Below, piece after piece: positions 45,578-55,499 of a stretch of 64,000 nt of DNA. The position numbers were made by a program, and so were the translations under genes. Within the stretch, counting starts at the first letter, position 1. The number at the start of each line of letters is the position of its first letter. The notes under the pieces are model-generated. The model saw only the letters and a program-made list of their open reading frames with translations. It had not been told where the DNA came from and searched no databases. The DNA lies in contig RPFO01000038.1 of NCBI GenBank assembly GCA_009746045.1, positions 299,759 to 363,758 on the forward strand, given 5' to 3'. This DNA comes from Mesostigma viride. Its lineage: Eukaryota > Streptophyta > Mesostigmatophyceae > Mesostigmatales > Mesostigmataceae.

Positions 45578-47078
45578 ATGCACCTCCCCCCCAGACACGG
45601 GCCGCCATCAGCTGCTGAATTACACAACGTTCCTCCAACACGACCGCCATCTCCGCAGGAGCTCTCCGGCTCCCAGCCCAACCCACTCGCCATCGTCCTT
45701 GCCCAGCCGTCTGGGCTCGCAAATCGGCCACCGCCAGCAAACCCATCGCCAAGCGCCTCGCCTGAGCCCAAGAAGCCATGCCACGACCGCCACAAATGGA
45801 GCCAATTCTTGCCCGGCGACAGCAAGTTCTCGATCCCTCATCGAGTGGCAGGGGCGGCTGTCGCCGCAGGACGTCGCCGCGAGGTCCTCCAGTTCCTCGC
45901 ACAGGAACGGAAGCTCTTCGTGTCCCCGAAGGGGGGGGCGGCTATCGATTACCGCGACACGTCCTGGCTCTGTACACTTATGAAGAACCACGCCAACACC
46001 CATGTTTATCTTGACCACTGGTTACTACCAGCGCAGCCTCGGCGACATCAACAGAGCGCTCAGCGCCTCCGCCCCCGCACAGCCGGCAGCCCCCTCGGCT
46101 CCCTTCGATCTCTGCAAGGATGACATCCGCGCAGTGCTGGAGGAGCACGTGACCTGGCCGCTGGCCGAGAAGATGACATCGCTGAACACCACGCTCAACA
46201 CGGTCGAGGCCCGGATCTCCAATGTGGAAACCCGAGTCGTCCACAACTTAGCTACAACCCCAGTTCACGGCGCTACACACCGCGGCGCAGGCTTCGGACA
46301 CGCACGCTGCACTTGTCTCTCGCCTTAACCAGGTGGAGGGCAAGTGCGGCGTGCTCATGAAGAAGCTTGAAGCCATCACCGCCCACACCGAGGCCCTGGC
46401 CACGGCAGGTCCCAAAGATAGCGGAGCCAGACGGCCACCATTGCATCCCAGCCACCCCGGCAGGATGCTGGTGACCTCCCGCCGCTCTCCTATGCGGACC
46501 TGCTGCGGTCAGCGACCGCCTCAACCACCGACGCCATCGCCACGAAGCTCCAGGAGCTGGAGGACCACCGCCAGGCCCAGCAACGGGAGGTCACCGACCG
46601 CGCTCGCCGCGAGTGCCGAGTGGTGCTATACGTACGTCGGTTCCCCCAGAAGCCAGGTGAGACGTCAACCTCCCTTGCTGACGAGCTCAAGAACCAGCTT
46701 CTTACCCTCATGGGCCTGGTAGGTGTAAGAGGTAGAACTGCGTGGGTGCCACCGCCTTCCCCATCATTGCACTCACGGGACAAGGCGGCTCCCCCACCAG
46801 TCCTGCTCTGACACCTTCCCCTCCCCTGAGGACAAGCAGCGGTTCCTCTCTCGTCGCGGGCAAGCGGTACGTTGCACGACCTCACCTGGACGCTCACTGG
46901 ACGACGACCTGACCCCCGCTCAGCAACAGCAGCGACGCGATCGACCTGTGGCCGGAATACCTCCGCCATAAGCAGGACCCCCAGAAGCCCACCAAGGTGT
47001 ACTGCACATGTGCCATGTGGCGGGGCGGGGACCTGCAATGATCAACCACATGACATGTGGACGCCCCCAGCGGGCTAG
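45578..47078 (+). pseudogene. L1-ORF1-like protein gene, multiply frameshifted
   Basis: Pieces in three frames reconstruct an order typical of L1 ORF1p. A Pro/Ser-rich N-terminus leads to a conserved segment EVLQFLAQERKLFVSP. A helical region likely to form a coiled coil follows (LNTTLNTVEARISNVETR, then LNQVEGKCGVLMKKLEAI). An RRM-like region has RRECRVVL...RRFPQKP and PPPVLL. The C-terminal domain has DDDLTPAQQQQRRD. Several one- to few-base insertions, such as the extra Tyr-Val in VVLYVRRFPQ, break the frame. L1 ORF1p binds RNA and chaperones retrotransposition; whether this protein does so is inference. Confidence 0.6.
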
Positions 47079-47367
47079 AATAGCTTGTATAGCCCTAGCT
47101 TGACTTCATTGGTAGTCACTGCCGCCATGGCAGCCATGCTTAGAATGTTTGCCTAGCTGTGCCACCATACCTAGTCACGTGCACCGCTAACACACGCCGT
47201 ACACAACCAGCCATTGCCTTAGCTTAGTCCTTTAACAGCCATGCTACGTCCTGGCTTCGATCAGATTACTTGCCCATGCACGCTCCTTGTTATGATCTCA
47301 CATGGGTCTTATTGCACCCACAGACTGCCGGATATCGTTAGCGTGTCCGTTAATTTAGCTAGCGCGC

Positions 47368-48221
47368 ACCCCAGAGTCTCTTCGATCTCGACGATCGAGC
47401 TGAAGAAACAGCTCTTGGCGTGCATGCAGCTGCCAGGTTCGGCACTGCAGGGCGCCTACCGCCTGCCCCATCCACGGGCCAAGGCTGGGCCCCCTCCAGT
47501 GGTCCTCACCTTCAGCGACATCACAGCCCGAGTTCGGTTCCTCTCTCGCGGCGCCAAGAAGCTGGTGGACACCTTTCGGTCGCTTGCATGACGACGACCT
47601 GCATGACGCCAGCCCAGCAGCAGCAAAGCTCGATCAGTGGCCCGGCTACATCCGCCACAAGACCAACCCCGAGAAGCCCCAAGTGTACTGGCGGGGAGGG
47701 GACCTCTATGTCAACAAGAAACTGTGGAAGCCCCCCCGGGCTTCCCCGGGATAGAGCACTCCAGCTAGTTGTCTAGATGGGGGCAATCGATGATGGGATA
47801 TAGCTTATATGGCATTACAGCACTTGAAACGATATTAGCACACAGCGTTATAGTACCTTCAATTAGCTCTGGCACCTTGTGGCCATCAGCTTGCGCCTTA
47901 ACTAGCCGACGTCTTGAGCCCACCTCACATTTGTAGCATAAGCTATGTGTCAGCCTACCTATGGAATTGCACTGGTTGTATTGCACCCACAGTGTTGCGC
48001 CCCGGCATGATGCACCATGCCGTGGATAGAGCGCTCTGTGGCCTGCCCACCAGCGGCAGTGAGAGAAGCTAGAAAGCCAGGGCTCCCTCCTTCTCGCTGT
48101 GTATATAGGGTTGAAGGTTCCTTTACTCTGTATCGGCACCCGCGTGACGCAGTCACTGACGTGCTTATTAACTGACGATAAGCACGTGACGTGCTTATTA
48201 ATTAATTAATTAATTAATTAA
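47368..48221 (+). mobile_element. ORF1-only retroposon (subfamily C), nested
   Basis: Flanked by TTAGCTAGCGCGC at 47355-47367 and 48222-48234, inside the 3' region of the surrounding subfamily B copy. It carries the end of ORF1 (ELKKQLLACMQLPGSALQG, PPPVVLTFSDITARVRFLSR, then VYWRGGDLYVNKKLWKPP after a shift), a 3' untranslated region shared with 153-685, and two successive hairpins (GTGAC/GCA/GTCAC and GTGCTTAT/ATAAGCAC) before a TTAA tail. Confidence 0.75.
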
Positions 48222-48384
48222 TTAGCTAGCGCGCCCGCATGCAGCTGTAACATGCCTTTGGCATGAAGGATCGAGACTGGGGGTCTCTGCCCTTTCTCCT
48301 GTTGTGCACACCCAGGGATTAAAATCACTTCGGTGCTCCGTGACTCCCCAACGGGAGCACGTGTTTAATTAATTAATTAATTAA

Positions 48385-49189
48385 CCCTCTCCGCATGCAA
48401 AGCTAATGTGCACAAGCAACAGGCGCTCGACCTCGATCCGCGAGGCCGCGAGCTCGACATGCAGACGTGCCAGCCTGAACGCCATCGCGGACGCAAGCAC
48501 TTCGACCAGACGCATGCACGACGAGACCTCTGCAAGACCCTAGCTTAATTGCCAAGGTGACAGTTTTAGACGCCTCATGTGCCGGCCCGGCCTCCGCGCA
48601 GGGCTGCGCCCCGCTCAGCCGGGCAGGAACCTCCTCAGGTGTGGGCCGGGCCCAGCCAGGCTACTAGACGCCGCAAGGCCCACACCTTCAAAGAGCAGCT
48701 CGTAGAGGACGTGGGGGGCTTAGACCTCTCCGTGATTTGGACTGAAAAGTCAAAAAGGTATGATGGACAAGGCCAAGTGGGCTCAGGTCATAGAGGACAA
48801 CGATCGCCCCCCCTCCATGCAGTGGGGAAGCCGTGTCAGTTTGCACACGTGAAAGCATGCTAGACCGCGGCAAGACCCCTACCCAGGGTCGCGGGCACCA
48901 TAGATATAGATCGAGTAGGATTGTTTTGTAGATAGCTTATTAGACGACCGGTAGGATTGCGTTTTAGAATTAGATTATACAAAATGACCTGCCAGGCGCC
49001 CATCATGCCTCTCACTGGTGGAGGCGGCGAGCCGGGGGCCGGTGATCCGCCTTAACTTCGCCGCTCGCGCCGGGGTAAGACTGCATGGACCGTCCCCGCT
49101 GCATGCATGCTCCCACCTTAATTTCAACACCATGACGGATATATATAAGATGGAGTTCCTCAAGCATCGCAAGCGGCCGGCTTGGTAGG
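48385..49189. other. Unassigned DNA between retroposons
   Basis: No feature recognised. Short frames near 48579-48863 have no protein signature. The stretch may be decayed transposon sequence. Confidence 0.4.
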
Positions 49190-49440
49190 ACCTCCTACTA
49201 CACGCTGCATGGACGACGACTTGACCCGGCCTGGCGCTGCCAGCAACACCAGCGACGGGAGCTCTGGCCGACCTATACCTCCATGCTCCCGGGCATTGAG
49301 CTAGCACTGAGCAAGGAAGAATCCAGTTTACTGGATCGAGGGGCGCTGCCATCTACTATACGTTGACCACAACAAGCCCTGGCAGGCGACCCGGCCTGCC
49401 CGCCCCCCATGCAGCCTGGGGCCGGGAATAATATAGCATA
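49190..49440 (+). mobile_element. Fragment of ORF1-only retroposon (subfamily A-like)
   Basis: Contains a frameshifted C-terminal ORF1 segment: MDDDLTRP, a Gln/Arg-rich stretch matching QQRRRELWPTY, then an HNKPWQATR-like stretch. No hairpin or tail follows, so it is a decayed internal piece. Confidence 0.45.
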
Positions 49441-49649
49441 GTGTCGGTAGTGCATATACGGAACGTACCTTAGTCCTTAGGCTTAGCCTCACTCAGTGGC
49501 TAGCTCACGCAACCATGTGTACGTTACTATATGTATGCATATGCATATTATGATGGGAACCACACCAGACATGATCGTCATGTATTATATGTATACGCAA
49601 TGCTCTACACCAAATTCGTCGCCCATTCCCTATAAAACCCTAACTTCCC

Positions 49650-51262
49650 ATACCAAATGCGATCCGCCACTTCGGCGCCGGCCGGCCATGCAGCGGGATT
49701 TTTTCCTCTTGGAAATCTTTACGCTCACAAATTAAGGAACAATGTGACGATGTACTATATCATCAAGTTCCTGGCCCGCCATGACGAACTGTTTCTGCCT
49801 ACTCCTGGCGACAAGGTCACCTGCAAGCCCAACTGCATGGGAATGGCTGCTAGCTTCTTGAGAAACGGAGGCCGGCGTATATACTTGAAGGCAGTCATGT
49901 CATGGATGCAAGTGACCTGCGCAGCATGTGACGCCCATGCAGCAGGACTTCACCCAGATTGGCTACGCTGGCCTCAGGAGCCTCCTGTACGAGCGCAGAT
50001 GGGCAGCCACAGCAGCTGCAGCATCCTCGCAGAGCGGCATGCACCTCGATCCCCTGCAGCATGACGGACTCCATCAGAGCTGCAGTGGCCGGCGGAGCAG
50101 CTGGCGCCGATATGGCAGCATGAGCAGCTCGCCGACCTGAACGCGCATGACGTCGGCCCACTTAGTAGCTCAACACTCTCTCGACCAAGGTGATCAACAA
50201 TATTGAAGCCAGAGTCGCACTTAAGCTCCAGCGGTCCATGCAGCCTCAGTAGTACTGCTAGTAATGCTTGCAAGCTAGAGCACATTCTCACCAAGGTTTC
50301 CTCGGCGAGGCCACAGCCACTACGACCGCCCGTGAAACCGAGTGACGGCCAAGGCACCGTGAAACTTGATCGTGGCAAGGTGGGGGCGTGTCATGCAGGA
50401 GCGGCTGGGTTTCCTTGTAGCTTATTTTGTAGCTCTCTTGTAGCTCTCTTGTAGCTCTCTTGTAGCTCTCTTGTAGCTCCCTTGTAGCTATCTTGTAGCT
50501 ATGCAGTGCTGCAAAGGTAGCCGATGCCCTGGCCACGCAGACGTCCCCGAGATCGTCGAGTGCGAACGGCCACCATCGCCGCCCATGCAACCTGCTGGTA
50601 GGGCTAGCGATGACCCCTCGACTCGCGCCTCCTGCATGGGCTGACCTGCTCAAGCTGCATGAGCCAGGCAAGTTACCTCTACCGCCATCACCACCAATTG
50701 CATGCTCCAGGAGCTGGAAGATCGACACGCGCCGCGAGGCCGCTGACCGCGACCGTCGCCGCTGCCGGGTCATCCTCAGGCGCTTTGACATGCAGCCGGA
50801 AGAAACCTCCGACTCTCTTCTCGACGAGCTAGCTGACTGATCGAAGAAACAATAAGTCTTGCGGCGTGCAGGGAGCTTCTGCATGCGCAGGTGCGACACT
50901 GCAGGGCGCCTAGCCGCCTACCGCCTGCCCCTGGCATCCAAGCTGGACAAGGCTGGGCCTCCTCCAGTGGTTCTCACCTTCAGCGAGATCGCAGCCCGAA
51001 TTCGGCTCCTCTCTCGCCGCAATTAATAAGCTGGTGAACACCTCCTGGTCGCTTGACCGGACGACCTGACGCCAGCCCAGCAGCAGCAACTGAACGGCGC
51101 GATCAGTGGCCCGAAGTACATCTGCCACAAGGGTGACAAGACCAACCCCGAGAAGCCCCAAGGGTGCTGGCGGGGCGCCCGGGACCTTTATGCATGCATG
51201 TCAATGTTCAAGAAACTGTGGAAGCCCCCCGGAGTAGAGTACACGTGACTGCGTCACGTGAG
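49650..51262 (+). mobile_element. Decayed ORF1-only retroposon (subfamily C)
   Basis: Scattered frames match ORF1 in order: an N-terminal segment YYIIKFLARHDELFLPTPGD (49750), a degenerate middle with a 12-base repeat, an RRM-like segment CRVILRRFDMQPEETSDSLL (50770), PPPVVLTFSEIAARIRLLSR (50955) and a C-terminal FKKLWKPPG (51210). It ends at the hairpin CACGTGAC/TGC/GTCACGTG (51243-51261) but lacks the 3' untranslated region and TTAA tail, so the 3' part is rearranged. Confidence 0.55.
50413..50504. repeat. 12-bp tandem repeat in decayed retroposon
   Basis: About eight copies of CTTGTAGCTCTC-like units inside the middle of the degenerate ORF1 copy. Confidence 0.85.
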
Positions 51263-52005
51263 CATAAGCTTTCTGGCATCCGCGGGCTTTTGGTTCCCGC
51301 CGCACATTTGAAAGTGCTGTCCTCCGGCTTTTTGCCTTTGCACCGTGTGCAGTTCTTGGACGTTTGGAATCATGGCATGGCTAACGTGATGACTGACTAG
51401 CTACCTTTTCAGTGGTTTTCCATTTGCGGGTATTTCCTCGTAAATGGTGGGAGAGCGATCGCAGCAATGGTGCTCACCACTAGACACTCCCGGCCAGTTA
51501 GGCTCGAAACACACGCCCTGATCAAGCATGCTGTTTCCGGCCCCACCGTCTAGGTCATCTAGTCGCTCTACACGTAAGCCAGCCATAATTTCAATGCACA
51601 AGGATACACATTTCCATCACCATTCATCTTCATCATCCTGAACGACTCGAACACGCGGACAAGATAACGGCAGGCTCGAGCTACCATGGTCCGGATTCTC
51701 CCGATTTCTGGCCTGCGCTGGTTGTCTCCTTGATAAGTGGCGCTGAGTGGGAGGGGAACATCCGGGATGGAATGGATGATGTATCTAGTTCCTAGTGACA
51801 GCCGGTTGTGGGCACCACGGCCCGAATCGCTATGAATGCCAAACTGGGTCACACGCGGAGCCCCCACAGACTTCCAAGGGGGTCGTCTCCTTCATCACTA
51901 CTTGCCACCTATCCTTGCGAACTAGATCTGCCGCCATATTACAGACTTAAATTAACCATGCAGGAGGCTGCCCGAATGTGAGCCCGTCACGTCTAGGGTA
52001 GCACA
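51263..52005. other. Unassigned DNA
   Basis: No recognised feature. Its right end is the original flank of the LINE ORF2 fragment at 54374, before the 2.3 kb retroposon inserted at TGTCTGGACAT. Confidence 0.4.
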
Positions 52006-52419
52006 TGTCTGGACATTAATCAATTAATTAATTAATTAATTAATTAATTAATTAGTTAATTATCAACATCACTCCGTTGGGAGTCAATGTAGCACATATC
52101 CCTGAGAAGGGGCATATGGCTTTAAATACATCCTAGGCTACTTCATGCAAGGGTGGGAATGTAAGCTACCCGTGCTCTAGGCGGTGCACCAGGGCACCCG
52201 CACCACCATGCTGTCTCAGGTTCAACCCGCCTAAGGGGGGGATCCTGGCACGGGGGAGGAAGATCATCATGGCTATACAAGAGCTAGGACATGTGGCTTC
52301 TCGACAGAGAGCATCTCTCTGCATGGCATAGCATGGCTAAATTCTTAATGCAACATCCATGGGGGTCCCATTATAGGCATGGCTTGGCTAAACATAGCCA
52401 GGGCGTAGCATGGCTGTAC

Positions 52420-52957
52420 TCTCCTACGCGGACCTGCTGCGGTCAGCGACCGCCTCCACCACCGACGCCATCGCCACAAAGCTCCAGGAGCTGGAGGACC
52501 ACCGCCAGGCCCAGCAACGGGAGGTCACCGACCGCGCTCGCCGCGAGTGCCGAGTGGTGCTACGTCGCTTCCCCCAGAAGCCAGGTGAGACGTCAACCTC
52601 TCTTGCTGACGAGCTCAAGAACCAGCTTCTTACCCTCATGGGCCTGGTAGGTGAGGTAGAACTGCGTGGGTGCCACCGCCTTCCCCACTCACGGGACAAG
52701 GCGGCTCCCCCACCAGTCCTACTCACCTTCCCCTCCCCTGAGGATCTGAGCAGCGGTTCCTCTCTCGTCGCAAGCGGTTGCACGACCTCACCTGGACGCT
52801 GGATGACGACCTCACCCCCGCTCAGCAACAGCAGCGACGCGACCTGTGGCCGGAATACCTCCGCCATAAGCAGGACCCCCAGAAGCCCAAGGTGTACTGG
52901 AGGGGCGGGGACCTGATGATCAACCACAACAAGATGTGGACGCCCCCAGCGGGCTAG
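52420..52957 (+). pseudogene. L1-ORF1-like protein, 5'-truncated, one frameshift
   Basis: The frame is open from SYADLLRSATASTTDAIATK through RRECRVVLRRFPQKPGETS to PPPVLLTFPSPED. A two-base insertion (GAGGATCTGAGCAGC for GAGGACAAGCAGC) near 52742 shifts it, then QRFLSRRKRLHDLTW to WTPPAG ends at 52957. One residue (Asn) is added in INHNKMW relative to the minus-strand copy. Confidence 0.6.
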
Positions 52958-53379
52958 AATAGCAATAGCCCTAGATTGTAACCATTGGCGTCACTGCCGC
53001 TAAGGCAGCCATGCCTAGATGTCGCCTAGCTGTGCCAACACACCGGCCTAGTCACGTGCCGCCCACGCACGGTACACCACCAGCCATAGCCTTAGCCTAG
53101 TCCTAGTACAGCCATGCTACGCCCTGGCTATGTTCAGGTTACTTGCCCACGCTCCTTGCTATGATATGCTCACATGGGTCTTATTGCACCCACAGTTTGC
53201 CGGATCGTTAGCCTGTCCTTTTAGCTAGCCGCGCCCGATTGCAGCTGTGGCATGCCTTTGGCATGAAGGAGACTGGGGGTCTCTGCCCTTTCTCCTGTAG
53301 TGCACACACAGGGATTAAAAGCACTTCGGTGCTCCGTGACTCCCCAACGGGAGCACGAGTTTAATTAATTAATTAATTA
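52420..53379 (+). mobile_element. ORF1-only retroposon (subfamily B), nested in opposite orientation
   Basis: Flanked by ATGGCTGTAC at 52410-52419 and 53380-53389, which is a sequence of the host element's own 3' region. It carries ORF1 from the DYADLLRS-like region onward, a full 3' untranslated region, hairpin GTGCTCC/GGAGCAC (53329-53335 with 53350-53356) and a TTAA tail (53361-53379). Because its ORF1 and 3' region are nearly the same as the host's, the pair forms a long inverted repeat. Confidence 0.8.
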
Positions 53380-53539
53380 ATGGCTGTACAAGGACTAGGC
53401 TAAGGCTATGGCTGGTGGTGTACCGTGCGTGGGCGGCACGTGACTAGGCCGGTGTGTTGGCACAGCTAGGCAAACATTCTAGGCATGGCTGCCTTAGCGG
53501 CAGTGACGCCAATGGTTACAATCTAGGGCTATTGCTATT

Positions 53540-54362
53540 CTAGCCCGCTGGGGGCGTCCACATCTTGTGGTTGATCATCAGGTCCCCGCCCCTCCAGTAC
53601 ACCTTGGGCTTCTGGGGGTCCTGCTTATGGCGGAGGTATTCCGGCCACAGGTCGCGTCGCTGCTGTTGCTGAGCGGGGGCGAGGTCGTCATCCAGCGTCC
53701 AGGTGAGGTTGTGCAACCGCTTGCGACGAGAGAGGAACCGCTGCTTATCCTCAGGGGAAGGGAAGGTGAGTAGGACTGGTGGGGGAGCCGCCTTGTCCCG
53801 TGAGTGGGGAAGGCGGTGGCACCCGCTCAGTGCTACCTCACCTACCAGGCCCATGAGGGTAAGAAGCTGGTTCTCAGTGAGCTCGTCAGCAAGAGAGGTT
53901 GACGTCTCACCTGGCTTCTGGGGGAAGCGACGTAGCACCACTCGGCACTCGCGGCGAGCGCGGTCGGTGACCTCCCGTTGCTGGGCCTGGCGGTGGTTCT
54001 CCAGCTCCTGGAGCTTTGTGGCGATGGCGTCGGTGGTGGAGGCGGTCGCTGACCGCAGCAGGTCCGCGTAGTCCTGAGAGCGGCGGGAGGTCGCCAACAT
54101 CCTGCCGGGGTGGCTGGGATGCAATGGTGGCCGTCTGCTCCGCTATCTTGGGGACCTGTGTGGCCAGGGCCTCGGTGTGGGCGGTGATGGCCTCAAGCTT
54201 CTTCAGGAGCACGCCACACTTGCCCTCCACCTGGTTAAGGCGAGAGACAAGTGCAGCATGCGTTTCCGAAGCCTGCGCCGCGGTGTGTAGCGCCGTGAAC
54301 TGGGGTTGTAGCTTGTGGACGACCTTGGTTTCCACGTTAAAGACCCGGGCCTCGACCTTGTG
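53540..54362 (-). pseudogene. L1-ORF1-like protein, best-preserved RRM and C-terminal domains
   Basis: The frame is shifted once near 54060-54110. Upstream frame: a helical segment with LNQVEGKCGVLLKKLEAI. Downstream frame (open from 54124 to 53540): DYADLLRSATASTTDAIATK, RRECRVVLRRFPQKPGETS, PPPVLLTFPSPEDKQRFLSR, DDDLAPAQQQQRRDLWPEYL, KVYWRGGDLMINHKMW, ending WTPPAG and a stop. This uninterrupted RRM plus C-terminal domain is the clearest evidence for the family's ORF1 identity. Confidence 0.65.
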
Positions 54363-54373
54363 TGTCTGGACAT

Positions 54374-54735
54374 GCCTAGCCTATCACCAGTATCACGGAA
54401 AGTCCACGGGTGGCGGCCCTGCCGCGCGCGGCCTGGGGCACGCCAGGCGAGGACAAAACGTCCTGGCTGGGCGGGCTTGGTGCTAGCTAGTCTATCTGAT
54501 GTGTCTACCTGATCTATGCGGGCCAGGTGCCCGGCTAGGCCTAGGCGCCTGTGCCTAAGAATGTGGGAGACATAGGGCAAATCAGTGTACAAGTCCTCAC
54601 TATACTAATAATGTGCAAACCAAAGGGAATATAAAAGGGCCTTGCGCAGCATCTTGGTGACGTTGCCATGAGTCGTTTCTCCAGCTCATGCGTCAGTGTC
54701 CAGGTCTCGGCGCCGTAGGTCAGGATGGTCAGAAT
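54374..54735 (-). pseudogene. LINE ORF2 C-terminal fragment
   Basis: On the minus strand it encodes ILTYGAETWTLTHELEKRL, then after a one-base shift NVTKMLRKALLYSLW, then DLPYVSHILRHRRLGLAGHL and GRARQGRHPWTF. The order YGAETWTL, ...R-L-R...,  'I-RRRL-L-GH-R' and 'GR...R-TW' is the typical tail of endonuclease-type LINE reverse transcriptases. The catalytic RT core is not present. It is the target into which the 52017-54362 retroposon inserted. Confidence 0.65.
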
Positions 54736-54739
54736 GACT

Positions 54740-55499
54740 TAATTAATTATTGGCCAAAGGTTCATAAGAATAGTTATATGTGTCCAGTATACGCCTGTTC
54801 AAGATGCAGGCGCCCGCCTAGCTAAGCTTTAAATTTGTTTGTGTGATATCGATCCTGGCGTGACATCAATAATATATATCGAGAACTTGAAGCTACAACT
54901 GGTACATTTTGCATATGCGCAAGAGCTGGTACGTCACCCTATATGGCTAGAACGTGTCATCTGCATGGCCCGGCTACGGCAATGCACCCATGCATGCACA
55001 GGCCAACCGATCAAGCTAGCTAGTAGCGCAGATGTACACGTAGCGATAAATTCAAACAAACAAACAAACAATTTAAACGTTGGCACACCATGCATCCAGT
55101 TGTCTCAATTCCTTTAAAAAACAATAGTAAAATTAAAGAATACGCACGATAAATTATGTAATTTCATCTGCATGTAGGTTCAGAACAACTGGTCAAGGTT
55201 AATGTTGATCCTGGAACTCTTCTGCAACACGCATGGCTATAAACATGTGCCAGGTTTGCCACCATCCCAGAGATAATGGCATCTCCTGACAAAAACAACT
55301 TCCTTCCCAGGGCAATACAATATTTGCATTGATAGTCGGGAAAAAAAAACCTGGCAACTCCAGGTTACCTGACTAGTCTTCTCAGCACCTTTTACAGGTG
55401 CATGGACTTTGCCAGCTTCCTGGCAAAACTCCTTGTCTAACTGAATGACATCTCGATCGAAACAATATTAGTACAAGTGTACAGAACTGGCTCAGGGTC
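54740..55499. other. Intergenic flank downstream of the second fumarate reductase gene
   Basis: No gene recognised. On the minus strand a TGTAA sequence about 105 bases past the stop codon (near 55393-55397) could be a chlorophyte-type polyadenylation signal. A short CAAA repeat lies at 55055-55070. Confidence 0.4.

Larger units (their letters stand above)
45400..48384 (+). mobile_element. Longest ORF1-only retroposon copy (subfamily B), interrupted
   Basis: Plus-strand copy with nearly the whole ORF1 (45578-47078), 3' untranslated region, hairpin GTGCTCC/GGAGCAC (48333-48339 with 48354-48360) and a TTAA tail (48364-48384). Another retroposon (47368-48221) is inserted in its 3' region; the halves rejoin across TTAGCTAGCGCGC. 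No reverse-transcriptase frame lies between ORF1 and the tail, as also seen in the copy at 52420-53379. The 5' edge is approximate. Confidence 0.65.
52017..54362 (-). mobile_element. ORF1-only retroposon, minus strand, interrupted by a second copy
   Basis: Bounded by TGTCTGGACAT at 52006-52016 and 54363-54373. On the minus strand it has ORF1 (54362 to about 53540), 3' untranslated region (to 53380, then continuing at 52419), the subfamily A hairpin ACTCC/GTTG/GGAGT (52071-52084) and a long TTAA tail (52017-52060). A plus-strand copy (52420-53379) sits in its 3' region. It had inserted into the LINE ORF2 fragment whose remainder is at 54374-54735. Confidence 0.75.

Noticed and set aside
54400-54592. 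Independent small gene on the minus strand (MYTDLPYVSHIL...)
   Set aside because: The sequence is the C-terminal tail of a LINE ORF2, continuous in homology with the YGAETWTL segment just upstream.
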